Assembly: GCF_016595495.1 (NCBI RefSeq)
Contig: NZ_JAENIM010000016.1
Location: forward strand, 64,001-128,000
Direction of reading: 5' to 3'
From: Persicirhabdus sediminis
Lineage (GTDB): Bacteria; Verrucomicrobiota; Verrucomicrobiia; Verrucomicrobiales; Akkermansiaceae
DNA: 64,000 bases
Below, piece after piece: positions 28,423 to 38,043 of this stretch (the stretch's first letter is position 1; each line of letters begins with the position of its first letter). The position numbers and the translations under genes are program-made. Below the pieces are notes generated by a model. It searched no databases. It saw nothing but the letters and a program-made list of their open reading frames with translations, and was not told where the DNA came from.

Positions 28423-31400
28423 TTACTCTGTTACGATTACCTTTAGTCGTAGGAATACCTTTGCCTCATTGCTTTGTGACTTTGGAGAGATCGATATTTT
28501 CTCAGGCGATCCGCTGTCAGAGAACAGGCTGTAGTCGTCACTCAGCTCACTAGCATAGTTATCCCCCTGCAGGGTGGCGATGTTATGCCAATCCAACAAA
28601 TTAGCTGATTTTTGCACGATATAGGCAATGTCATTGCGCTCCGCATAATAGTTGAAGCTCAATTCGCCATCATTGTAGACAGGGAAGGGTTGATTGCTAG
28701 AGTCAGCGGGATCTCCACCTAATGCATATTCTAGTAAGTTGTTCATGCCGTCATTGTCTGGGTCAGCTAATAAGGATTGATTGTCACTGGTTAGGTCAGT
28801 GTAGTTGTTAATCCAAGCCGTGTAGCCAGATTCGCCTGAGCCCTCATCTTGTTTGTTAATGAACACGTTGAGGTTACTGAAGCCAGCTCCCTGATTGCTG
28901 TTAGCGAGATAGATGGCAAAGCCATAGTTCTCAATGTCACCGTTAATCCATGCATCGATCAGGTGTGTGATGTCTACGCTCAGTGTTTCACCGATCTCGT
29001 AGTCTAGCACATTGGAAGCTATTTGAATTTCATCTTCCTGTGTGCCCGGTCCTAGCGGCTCGTTACTGCGAGTAGCCCAAGCGTATTTTGGTAGCTTGTT
29101 GGAGCTATTCCACTCACCTCCAGTAACGCGTGCTAGGTATAGCGCAGCATTGTTGTTGGTGTTAAGTGTGCCATCTAGCACGAATGAAACTTCAGCTGTA
29201 TCACCGCGAGCTGGATCAAAATCTCCTATGCTGGAAACGTCGAAGTTAACAAATGCGGAAATATGCATTTCAGGGTCGAGATCAGTCTTACGCTCACGAA
29301 TGACATAAGTTCCCGTTGTTGTTCCTGGGTCAGTAGGGGACTCAGAGCCGACAGTGATGATGTCAGTGATCTGTGGGCTCATCGTTGAGCTAACGAAAAT
29401 GTCAACCATGGCTGTTTGCGAGTCAATTTCGCCATCGTTAGCTACGAAGGTGAAGCTATCAATTCCGTGGTAGCCAGGCGTCACAGTATAAGTAACAAGC
29501 TTGCCTTCTACTGAGACTGTACCATGTTTGGCTGAGTCAATGATGTGGTATGTGAGCTCATCTCCATCAACATCTGAAGCGGTAAGCTCAATATTAACTG
29601 AGCTGTTTCGATATGCTGTGACAGAGTTATCGTAGGCGATAGGAGCATCATTTACTGCGATCACTTCCAGCTGGATATAGCCGAGCTTTAATGATGAGGT
29701 GTCACCATTCCTCGCTTTATATGAGAACTGGTCCATGCCGTTAAAATCAGGATCTGGCGTATAGCTAACCATGTTGCCATTGATAGAAATCGTGCCGTTA
29801 GTTGGTAGATCGACGATTTCGTAGCTGATGGTATCGCTGTCAATATTCGTGGCTGACAAGGTGACCTCTACTGAATGGTCTTCTTCAAGCGTCACATACT
29901 GGTCGATTGGCTCTGGTGCGCCCGCGATAACTGAGCGGATAGTTAGACCCGCTAGAACAGGATAGTTACTTTCTTCACCAGCTTCGATATGGATAGTGGT
30001 GTTAGCTGCTGTCAGTTCAACAATCGTAGTGATGCGTTCTAAGTTATCTAGGCTTGGTTCGGTTGCTGTAGTGGCATCATAGATTTGAATGCCATTGATG
30101 CAGAGGCCATTGTTCTGCGGATAGCTATCATAGCCTTTACTGTTTGGCTCTTCTGTGGTGCTCCCCATCAAACAGCTTACTTCATAGATGCCTGGCGCGA
30201 GGTCGTACATGTACCATGAGCGGTTGTTTTCGCCGAGCACTGCGCCGGCTGCATACAATGGACCAACCGTATCTTCATCACTCAAACGTGAGTTGACCTT
30301 GCCTAGGTTAGAACTCCAACCGTAGTTCATTCCGTGCTGCATTTCAGTTAGGTTGCTATTGGAAATACCGTTGTCGTCAATCCATGATAGACCTTCGCTG
30401 TTGGCTTTGCCTGCAAGGTCGCTATTTTGGTAGATGACGTTCATTCCTACAGAACCACGTAGATTAAAGGTTACTGTGGTTAGGTTAGATCTTCTGGTGT
30501 TTCCATCGGCATCTGTCACTTCTACTTTGTATGAGAATGTCTCCGTGCCTAAGGCTACTGACGGCGGAGTGTAGGAGAAACTACCATCGGCGTTTACAGA
30601 TAGGTCACCTCTTGCTGTAGATTTATTGGCTGCACCATATACGATTGCTGATACCGATCCCTCGGGGAAGGCATCATTAGCTAGCAGTCCTGGAGCGGCG
30701 ACAAACAGAGTTTCCCCTTGATTGGCATCATAAGTATCAGGCGCAGCACCCAGCAAACCTTCTTCTGGGTAGTCTACCTGTTTGATTTCTAATGCTACGA
30801 TTACTGGAGTTGACTCATTCATCGAGTAGATAGATAGGAATCCATCAGAAACATCGATCGTTTTTACTACGGTAACTTCGCGATTGTAGTCAGGCTCGCT
30901 CTCGCTGAAGTAAGTTTTTCCCTCAACTTTGATGCTGTCATCAGTTAGTCTAGAGTCAGCGGCTCCAAGAGTCATGTAAACTTCGTAGGTGCCTTTTGGT
31001 ACTGCAATTTCCCACACATCATCAGTGCCCAAGACGGCGTAAGACCACTCCATTTCGTAAATGTTTTTGGCAGTGTAGAAGTCCATCATGTTAGGGAAGT
31101 AGCATTTGACTGAACGGCCAGTATATAGGTTGGAGTTGTCACTTGAACGCCAGCCAAAGATGCTGCCATCAGCTTGTTCAGAAACTGGATCCATATTGGC
31201 AAATACCCAGTCGGAATCTAAGTAGATCGGATCGATTGGATCTGATTTATTGCCACTGTATACTGGGACCAAGTAACGTGGCATTGCTGTGCCAAATTTA
31301 ATCTTTCTAGAGAATCCAGTATTAGTTTTAGCTAGAACCTGAATTTTTACCGTAGCCGTATCTGATCCGCCTTGGCTATCAGTGATTTGATAGGTGAAGG

Positions 31401-34400
31401 TGTCAATGCATGCGCCCGTAGCGATGAAATCGGCCTGTTGGAGAATAGGCGTAGGGTCGTAATAGAGGACATCGTTGCCTGCTGTGTACTTGATTGTGCC
31501 GCCTGCTGAGGTTGAGCTGTCGCAGCTGAATGTTGGGTTAGGATCAGGTGTGATGTCATTAGCTAGCAGGGTGCTGAGCAGGATAGGGTGATGCGGGTAG
31601 TCAGCAGCGACTATCAGTGTGTCAAGATTACCATGCAAATCGTTGTTTGCTATCGGGCTGGCGTAGTTGCCTGTGATAGTAATGCTTACCTTGGCTGAAC
31701 TAACGATACCATTGGAATCCTCGATGGTGTAATTGAAACTGTCGGACGCTGTATCTCCAGTCGCCATGCTGCCGTAGACTGCAGGAGTGTAATATTCTAG
31801 CGTCTCTGTTTCCTCGTTGTAGTTGATGCTTACACCTTGGTTAGATATAGCAGACCAACTGATTAAGCTGAGCTCACCCATTGCTTTGTTTTCATCATTG
31901 GCGAAGAGCTCGCTTGTGCTGATGAACAGCGGACTCATTGAAAAGGTGGCAAAAGTATCATCATGTGCGACTGATTCTTTGAACTCACCGAGAATTCTAA
32001 CGTTCACCGTTGCTGGTTCTTGCGCAGCTATGCCGTTGCTGTCAATAGGTGTATAGCTGAAGCTGTCCCAGGCTTCTTCACCTTCGGCGATAGAGAAATA
32101 TCCATCCGGTTTGTAGGTGATAGTTCCTGTAGATGCGTTCCATTTAATAGGAACTCCCATAGCACTTGTGGCATCGATGCTGTGGATGGCCAATGAGCCA
32201 TTAGATGAACTTATATCGTTACCGAGTAGCTGATAGGCGTACCATTCGCTAGACGTGATGTCACCAGATTTCACTTGGTCGTCTAGAGCCAGTGGTGGTT
32301 TGTTGCTACCTGAGACATTTACGCTCACTTCGGCACTAGCTGTTCTCCATGCACCAGGGATGATGTCAGTTTTGCTATTTTTAACGTACTCACCAATGTA
32401 GGCATAGTCTTCGATGGTGTAGTTGAACGCGTCAAGGATGGAATCACCGTCACCGATGGCATAATGTTCATTACCTGGTGTGTAGCTGATATATTCGTAT
32501 TTCGGCCCTAGGAGTTCGAGTTCACAAAGGCGTATGCGGCAATTGCCAGAGCCATTAGCAACAGCATCGTAGTTGCTGTTATATAACAGAGTGAGCTGCC
32601 AAGCGTCAGCTGTGATGCCCGGTGGTAGGATGATGTTAGTCCATCCACCTGGCTGGCGAGTGCCCATTTCTGGAGTATGAAATATTTGCTCATAAACAAC
32701 TTCGCCATTGTGCTCCAGAGTCATGGAGACGTTGTAGAAGAAGTTGTTATTATTGCTATAGAAGTTGATTTCTTCAACTAGATCTTCAGGAAACTCAATA
32801 CGCATGAATGAGGAATCACCGCCTTTTAGTGTTTGAGCGTAATCATCAACGTCGCCATTGATTAGGCTGAGCATGTATTCTTGAGCATCGAGTGTGGTAT
32901 CTAATTGATAGCCATCAAAGTTCAGCTCTCCTGTAAGCAGGTTTCGGTTTGGGTTTTCTACCAGAGCCAGTGATGCTCCATATTGTGAAGTGGTATCTAC
33001 TCCAGCGAGTCTAAATCCAAGCTGCGGGGTTAAGGTGTTCCCTTGCGCTTCTAGTTCTTCTCTGGCTGCAGTGATGGCTTCGTTATCATTAGCTAATAAT
33101 GAGCTGATAGGGATCAAGGTTGCCTCTTGATCATTGGCTGAAATAGGACCGTCGTCAACGGCGAGCAGCGGACCCGTATAGGTGCTGCCCTGGAAATTGA
33201 TGAGGATGTCTTCATTAATTGTTACGCCGTAGCCGTTAGCTTTCATTCCCTGAACGGTGAGGTAGTGAAGGCCACTAGTCTCTGTGTTGATGGTTAGGCG
33301 TAGAATGCCTTCTTCCATAAAGCTGGCATCAGAAACAACCGCGGTTCCATCTGAGGATTCAATGAAGGAATTGTAAGTCACTGAGTATTCACTGCGAAGA
33401 ATGCCGTCGTCTTCGTTAGGATCGTAAAATGCTACTGAACAGTCGATTTCGTAATAATAGGTTCCTGTCTCTTCATCAAACACAAGATCATCGATAGTTA
33501 GGGGAGCGCCATCATTGACCGTAATGTTGTTCACTCGGATCACGCGTGGGCGCAGGATTGAAGTATGGCCTTTGTCAATCGTGACATTTTGGAGTTCGAG
33601 GCCAGCGATTTTTCCTTCAACCCAATAGTCAGCCCATGTGTGTTTTGCATAAGTAGGGCGTTCTGTTTGATCGAGAGTATCGTCTGGGCTGTAACCAGTT
33701 GGGAAAACGAGTCTATCTGATTCTTCAAATGGTGGTCGACAGTTAGCAAACCAGTAGGCTGGAGTGCCTAATCTTTCTACATCATCAGCATCGTATTGGA
33801 ATTCGCTAGATGTGTAGATTTCTTCGTTGCTGTAGCCAAAATATCTCACACTCTGCGGCTCAGCCTGAGGGATATCAGTGACTAAGTGAGGAATGTAATC
33901 TGGGTGAGTTTCACGAGCTGGATAGAGACGGTAGCTAGAGCCATTTCTTTTGAGTTCGATGATGTCGGTTTTTCCGTCAGCTCCACCATTAAAGTGGTTA
34001 GCTCTGGTTAGCGAGATGTCTGCGCGGCGCTCGTCTGGCTCAACTTCTGGGTCCAGATCTAAAAAGGTAATGTCTTGGAAGAGTTTGGTGGTTTGCGCAC
34101 CCATTGGTCGCGTATTAGTGAGGATCTGAATGATATTCGCTAGTCGTCCACCAATGACTTCTTCGTGGCCAGATGCCGAAGCGTGAACCCCAAATTTGAA
34201 GCCGAAAATTGTTGGGTTAATAAATGAGCATCGTCCTGAGTTGTTATGCGAGCCAATACCATACCCTTGACCGAACTTGGTGCTCTTGTTGTGTATCAAG
34301 ATAGGGTTAATGCAAATTGTGTTATAAGAATACCAACGGGCAAATCCATTGAGAACACCGTGGCCGAACATATTGATATGCGTTGCTCCTTGATAGTAGT

Positions 34401-36168
34401 TGCCTCGCAAGACTTGGTTGCCGCCGTATGCGGTATTATTGCGCGTTACGATAGATGAGCGGCTGAGAAGTTCGCCGTTGTCTAGCAGCGGATTCATGTT
34501 CTCTGGGTCATTGTCTACTTCGATGTCGAAATAAGTTGGGCGGCTATATGAAAATGCATTTTCGTTGCCGCCTGGGCATGAAAAATTGTAGGCGGTTCCG
34601 CTGAAGCCTGACACGATGTTATCTTCGACGCGCAGGTAGTGAGCCTCGATGGTGAAGCCCGTTTCTCCACAGAGGGCAGCATTATTAACAAATGTACCAA
34701 CGCAGTCTTGTTGGTAGGCGCCGAAGCCAGCGTACTGACATGAATAAGCTGCACAGTCTTCAACGCGCATGCTAGAGCCATAGTTGAGTGCACCAATAGC
34801 AAGACTGTCTGTAAATGTGCAGCCATAAACTCTAGCAGGGTCAGATGGGCCTGAGACTGATTGCGCGTAAAAAGCAGTAAATGCGCTGCGGCCAAGCGGG
34901 TTATATGCCTGTCTAGTCATAGTGCCTTCATCGTCGTACAAGGGGTTGCGAGTTGGCTGATCTAGGTTTGTGCGACCAAGTCCATTAAAGGCAACGTTGC
35001 GTATGTCACCGCGGTTGTTGTGCAGTAGCATCACGTGACCGCGGCCGGTATTTTCAATAACCTCGGTATTGAGGCCGTCTGGGTCGATATATTGTGTGAC
35101 GGTCTGATTGCGCTGGTCGAAACGGCTAACAATTGAGACGTTACGGCTAAGGTTTAGCACATGTAACATGGCCTTAACGGAATGAGCTTGTTTCTCCTGA
35201 TTCGTTAGAGGGATCAGTTGATTGTCCTCGTCGCGGCGCCATGCTTGGCGAGGGAAATGGTTCCATTTAGAGATCTCAGTAAAGCTTTCCCAGCTGTCAA
35301 TGCTCGGGTCAATCTCTTGGAGATCAGCAATTGTGATGATCTCGCGTGGTTCGATAGTTGCAGCTGTGCTGCTAAATGTGCGACCTGCTACGATCGCATC
35401 TGGTTGAGAAACCGCTTGGAAGGTGATGTTGCGTCCATTGCTAGAGATCGCGCTGATTTGGCGAAGTTCGTCACCGGTGTTGCTGCCTGTGTAGCCGGGC
35501 ATAGCAATTAGGTCGCCAACTTGCCAGCCAGCTGGAGCTGTTGGAAACTTCAACTGCGTGACTCCAACAGGTATTGCTTCGATGGCGGCGTAGCCATCTT
35601 TGGCTGCGCCGTGCATTTCAATTCTTCCAAGAACAACAATGCCTTGGCCGAGCTGGTAGAAGTCGTAGTCTGGGCTGACCGGGTTAGAGTCAAAGCCGCC
35701 ATTGAGATCTTCAATGGTGATAGTTGCAGTGAAATCTTCAGTTACTGGGTTTTCGGTGGTGCCAACTTGCAAAAGTCCACTTTCGCTAACGACCATCGTG
35801 TCGAAGTTGAGAGCCGTGTTAGCTTCAGGGGTAAAGTATAAGGTTCCGTCCACCCGTATGGTCATAGCGGCTTCAGCAATGACGCCGTCAATAGTGACTT
35901 TCTGGCCGTCACTGATGACTACCCGTGCACCGTGACTAGGAATGGCTCCATTGGACCAGGTCGCCGTGTCTGACCACGAACCTGATTTGATGCTCACGTG
36001 TGTGGCGTAGTCTGGGTTGACCAGTGCTAGAGCGGCTAGACGTTCGCGCTCGCGAGCGAGTAGAAAATCATCATCTGGATAAACCACAGCCCAACACTTG
36101 ATGAAGCTGATAATGATTAGAAGACTAACTAAATAGCTAGATTTTAAATAATTTTGTACCTTTGACAT
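28423..36168 (-). CDS. Giant secreted G8-domain protein (paralog 2)
   Basis: A 2581-residue protein, collinear with its downstream neighbour over the whole length and with the same domain order: signal peptide (1 to about 27), G8 (SGSWSDTATW, IPSHGARVVI), beta-helix-like region (LRVEDNIVSGF), cadherin/Ig-like repeats, two CBM-like sandwiches (GFSRKIKFG and GMNVIYQ starts), two further cadherin repeats, DNRLRE-like domain, and the NLLEYALGGDP tail. Divergence is spread evenly along the protein, so both copies appear to be under constraint. It lies upstream of paralog 1 on the same strand, separated by 545 bases holding the relic. It is probably exported via Sec and either surface-bound or released. 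Role inferred as extracellular glycan binding or degradation. Confidence 0.85.
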   Translation of the reverse strand: MSKVQNYLKSSYLVSLLIIISFIKCWAVVYPDDDFLLARERERLAALALVNPDYATHVSIKSGSWSDTATWSNGAIPSHGARVVISDGQKVTIDGVIAEAAMTIRVDGTLYFTPEANTALNFDTMVVSESGLLQVGTTENPVTEDFTATITIEDLNGGFDSNPVSPDYDFYQLGQGIVVLGRIEMHGAAKDGYAAIEAIPVGVTQLKFPTAPAGWQVGDLIAMPGYTGSNTGDELRQISAISSNGRNITFQAVSQPDAIVAGRTFSSTAATIEPREIITIADLQEIDPSIDSWESFTEISKWNHFPRQAWRRDEDNQLIPLTNQEKQAHSVKAMLHVLNLSRNVSIVSRFDQRNQTVTQYIDPDGLNTEVIENTGRGHVMLLHNNRGDIRNVAFNGLGRTNLDQPTRNPLYDDEGTMTRQAYNPLGRSAFTAFYAQSVSGPSDPARVYGCTFTDSLAIGALNYGSSMRVEDCAAYSCQYAGFGAYQQDCVGTFVNNAALCGETGFTIEAHYLRVEDNIVSGFSGTAYNFSCPGGNENAFSYSRPTYFDIEVDNDPENMNPLLDNGELLSRSSIVTRNNTAYGGNQVLRGNYYQGATHINMFGHGVLNGFARWYSYNTICINPILIHNKSTKFGQGYGIGSHNNSGRCSFINPTIFGFKFGVHASASGHEEVIGGRLANIIQILTNTRPMGAQTTKLFQDITFLDLDPEVEPDERRADISLTRANHFNGGADGKTDIIELKRNGSSYRLYPARETHPDYIPHLVTDIPQAEPQSVRYFGYSNEEIYTSSEFQYDADDVERLGTPAYWFANCRPPFEESDRLVFPTGYSPDDTLDQTERPTYAKHTWADYWVEGKIAGLELQNVTIDKGHTSILRPRVIRVNNITVNDGAPLTIDDLVFDEETGTYYYEIDCSVAFYDPNEDDGILRSEYSVTYNSFIESSDGTAVVSDASFMEEGILRLTINTETSGLHYLTVQGMKANGYGVTINEDILINFQGSTYTGPLLAVDDGPISANDQEATLIPISSLLANDNEAITAAREELEAQGNTLTPQLGFRLAGVDTTSQYGASLALVENPNRNLLTGELNFDGYQLDTTLDAQEYMLSLINGDVDDYAQTLKGGDSSFMRIEFPEDLVEEINFYSNNNNFFYNVSMTLEHNGEVVYEQIFHTPEMGTRQPGGWTNIILPPGITADAWQLTLLYNSNYDAVANGSGNCRIRLCELELLGPKYEYISYTPGNEHYAIGDGDSILDAFNYTIEDYAYIGEYVKNSKTDIIPGAWRTASAEVSVNVSGSNKPPLALDDQVKSGDITSSEWYAYQLLGNDISSSNGSLAIHSIDATSAMGVPIKWNASTGTITYKPDGYFSIAEGEEAWDSFSYTPIDSNGIAAQEPATVNVRILGEFKESVAHDDTFATFSMSPLFISTSELFANDENKAMGELSLISWSAISNQGVSINYNEETETLEYYTPAVYGSMATGDTASDSFNYTIEDSNGIVSSAKVSITITGNYASPIANNDLHGNLDTLIVAADYPHHPILLSTLLANDITPDPNPTFSCDSSTSAGGTIKYTAGNDVLYYDPTPILQQADFIATGACIDTFTYQITDSQGGSDTATVKIQVLAKTNTGFSRKIKFGTAMPRYLVPVYSGNKSDPIDPIYLDSDWVFANMDPVSEQADGSIFGWRSSDNSNLYTGRSVKCYFPNMMDFYTAKNIYEMEWSYAVLGTDDVWEIAVPKGTYEVYMTLGAADSRLTDDSIKVEGKTYFSESEPDYNREVTVVKTIDVSDGFLSIYSMNESTPVIVALEIKQVDYPEEGLLGAAPDTYDANQGETLFVAAPGLLANDAFPEGSVSAIVYGAANKSTARGDLSVNADGSFSYTPPSVALGTETFSYKVEVTDADGNTRRSNLTTVTFNLRGSVGMNVIYQNSDLAGKANSEGLSWIDDNGISNSNLTEMQHGMNYGWSSNLGKVNSRLSDEDTVGPLYAAGAVLGENNRSWYMYDLAPGIYEVSCLMGSTTEEPNSKGYDSYPQNNGLCINGIQIYDATTATEPSLDNLERITTIVELTAANTTIHIEAGEESNYPVLAGLTIRSVIAGAPEPIDQYVTLEEDHSVEVTLSATNIDSDTISYEIVDLPTNGTISINGNMVSYTPDPDFNGMDQFSYKARNGDTSSLKLGYIQLEVIAVNDAPIAYDNSVTAYRNSSVNIELTASDVDGDELTYHIIDSAKHGTVSVEGKLVTYTVTPGYHGIDSFTFVANDGEIDSQTAMVDIFVSSTMSPQITDIITVGSESPTDPGTTTGTYVIRERKTDLDPEMHISAFVNFDVSSIGDFDPARGDTAEVSFVLDGTLNTNNNAALYLARVTGGEWNSSNKLPKYAWATRSNEPLGPGTQEDEIQIASNVLDYEIGETLSVDITHLIDAWINGDIENYGFAIYLANSNQGAGFSNLNVFINKQDEGSGESGYTAWINNYTDLTSDNQSLLADPDNDGMNNLLEYALGGDPADSSNQPFPVYNDGELSFNYYAERNDIAYIVQKSANLLDWHNIATLQGDNYASELSDDYSLFSDSGSPEKISISPKSQSNEAKVFLRLKVIVTE

Positions 36169-36654
36169 AATTCTATCCCCTGAATAACAAGTCTCACGAA
36201 TCTTTAGATGGACTAATATTTGTGTTGGGGGATAGGGAGGTAGGAGGCAACAGGCATAAGACTAGTCCAACAAACTTCGCTTACATAAACAGAAAAAACA
36301 AAAGTTTTATCTCACGGCAAGGGCAATAATACAGGGTCCTAAACATTAACGATTTTGTTGGAGTTCAGCTGAAAACGTTTGTTTGAATTCCGTTATCGCT
36401 ATATGCATTAATGTTATTCGGGTAATAAGTTTATCGTCCTAACGAATTGATGTATATTGTTTAAATAGATGTCTTTATTTTTGTATTACTGCTGGGATTT
36501 GTTATTACGCTGCGTGTTTATTTGCCTTTCTGGAGTCTATCACCTTGCCCAGATGTTGTGGAGGATGGGGTGTCATATGGATTTTTAACGCTGAATATGG
36601 CATTGCAAAATGCGCTTGTATCACTCTAAATAAAAATGGATTTCATAAACTGAC
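36169..36654. other. AT-rich divergent spacer, no gene seen
   Basis: 486 bases between the start of the giant G8 gene (minus) and the next plus-strand gene. It contains several short AT-rich stretches that could hold promoters for both directions. I see no ORF with coding character, no tRNA and no strong hairpin. Confidence 0.6.
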
Positions 36655-37551
36655 ATGCGATATTACAAACTCTTGATGGCCTCACTGCTATTTTCTGCCT
36701 CCGTTGTTAGCGTTCACGCTTCAGATCTTGAGACCTTGACCTTGAAGACGGGTAAAGTTTATGAAAGCGTAACGATTAGAGAGATTTTGCCAGATGGGAT
36801 TAAGATTTTCCATGCTGCGGGAAGTGCGACCATTGCTTATGAAGATTTGACTAAGGAGATACAGGAAGAGCTTGGCGGTTTTGATGCGGAGAAGGCCAAG
36901 GCTTATCGCGAAGGTGACCGTGCTGATCAGCTTCGCATCGCAAAAAAGTTAGCGACGCCAGCGGTAGCTAAAGAGGATGTCGAGAAGTCAACTTCATCTA
37001 CTAGTCGCAGTGGTTCTAGTGATAAAAAGTCCGGCTCCGTGGATGCTGGACCATTTAAGTTAGTGCGCTTTGGTGCATGGGATGAAAAGAGTCCAGAAGT
37101 GATCAAGCATTACTGGGCGAATGATTGGAGTCGCGTAGAGCGCGCGCGTTATCGTGGCGAAATTGTTAAGGTGGCGATGGAGGCGAAAGGGTCGGGTACG
37201 TTGAAGTTAGATATATTCTGGCTTGGCAGTAATTACGAAGAAGGGGTGAATACCACAGAGCGAATTCTCAAGCGTGATCGCAGGACCTACACGGTAGATG
37301 GTAGTTTAAAGAAGGCTGAGTACTTTGACTTTTTATACGAAAAACCCAAACGTGAGAAAGTCACATCGACAACTAACCACGGTAATACTGGGTTTGGTAA
37401 CCATTCCACCCACGTAACCAGCACCGTTCGTCACGGCAAAAACTATGAAGGCTGGGTGATTAGACTGAGTATGGATGGGAAAATACTTAATGTGCGTGCC
37501 TCTAATGATAAATTTAAGCATTGGGCTCACCCTAGCGAAAACCCGCTCTAG
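36655..37551 (+). CDS. Secreted hypothetical protein
   Basis: A 298-residue protein with a signal peptide (1 to about 22, ending VSVHA). Residues 23-85 form a small module (LTLKTGKVYESVTIREI...DGIKIFHAAGSATIAYEDL) of a kind common at the N-terminus of verrucomicrobial and planctomycetal secreted proteins. A Ser/Lys-rich linker (about 115-132) leads to a C-terminal beta-rich domain with YEGWVIRLSMDGK near its end. No enzymatic motif. It precedes the fucosidase on the same strand with a 490-base gap. Confidence 0.7.
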   Translation: MRYYKLLMASLLFSASVVSVHASDLETLTLKTGKVYESVTIREILPDGIKIFHAAGSATIAYEDLTKEIQEELGGFDAEKAKAYREGDRADQLRIAKKLATPAVAKEDVEKSTSSTSRSGSSDKKSGSVDAGPFKLVRFGAWDEKSPEVIKHYWANDWSRVERARYRGEIVKVAMEAKGSGTLKLDIFWLGSNYEEGVNTTERILKRDRRTYTVDGSLKKAEYFDFLYEKPKREKVTSTTNHGNTGFGNHSTHVTSTVRHGKNYEGWVIRLSMDGKILNVRASNDKFKHWAHPSENPL

Positions 37552-38043
37552 CTAGTGGTAGATTGGCATCAATGGCCAATTTGCTATTTAATCAACGTGG
37601 AGACTTTATTTGACTGCTGCAGTCTATCTCTTGTTAGTTTTCGGTGATTGTTTTTGACTGTCTATCCAGTGCATGGTGTGATTTGTTAGGTGGCGTATTG
37701 AATGCTTCATTGTTAGCTTTCACCATGGTCATTTTTTGATTCCATTGAGTTGCAGCGCAGTAGGGAAGTTTGATGGCGTGCAGTATGGTTCATCTTTGAT
37801 GTGTTCAGCTTTATAGTTGATTTGTCCATGTTTTCTTTCCTTGGTTTAGCTGGTTTTTTTTGCTTTTGGAAATTATTATTTATCGTTAGTTATTTGTTCA
37901 GAGTGAGTTGTGTGTTTCCGGGTCGAAATTAATAGGCAGGGTGTTTGATTTTTGTATCTTAGTTAAGTCCACTATGGGGTGTGTGCGGTTGTAGCTAGTA
38001 GCCGTGTGCATTCCATAAACCTGACCGTAAACGCTGACTAACA
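37552..38043. other. T-rich spacer upstream of the fucosidase gene
   Basis: 492 bases, strongly T-rich on the plus strand. No frame with coding character and no recognisable RNA fold or repeat. It may hold the fucosidase promoter or a long leader. Confidence 0.5.
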
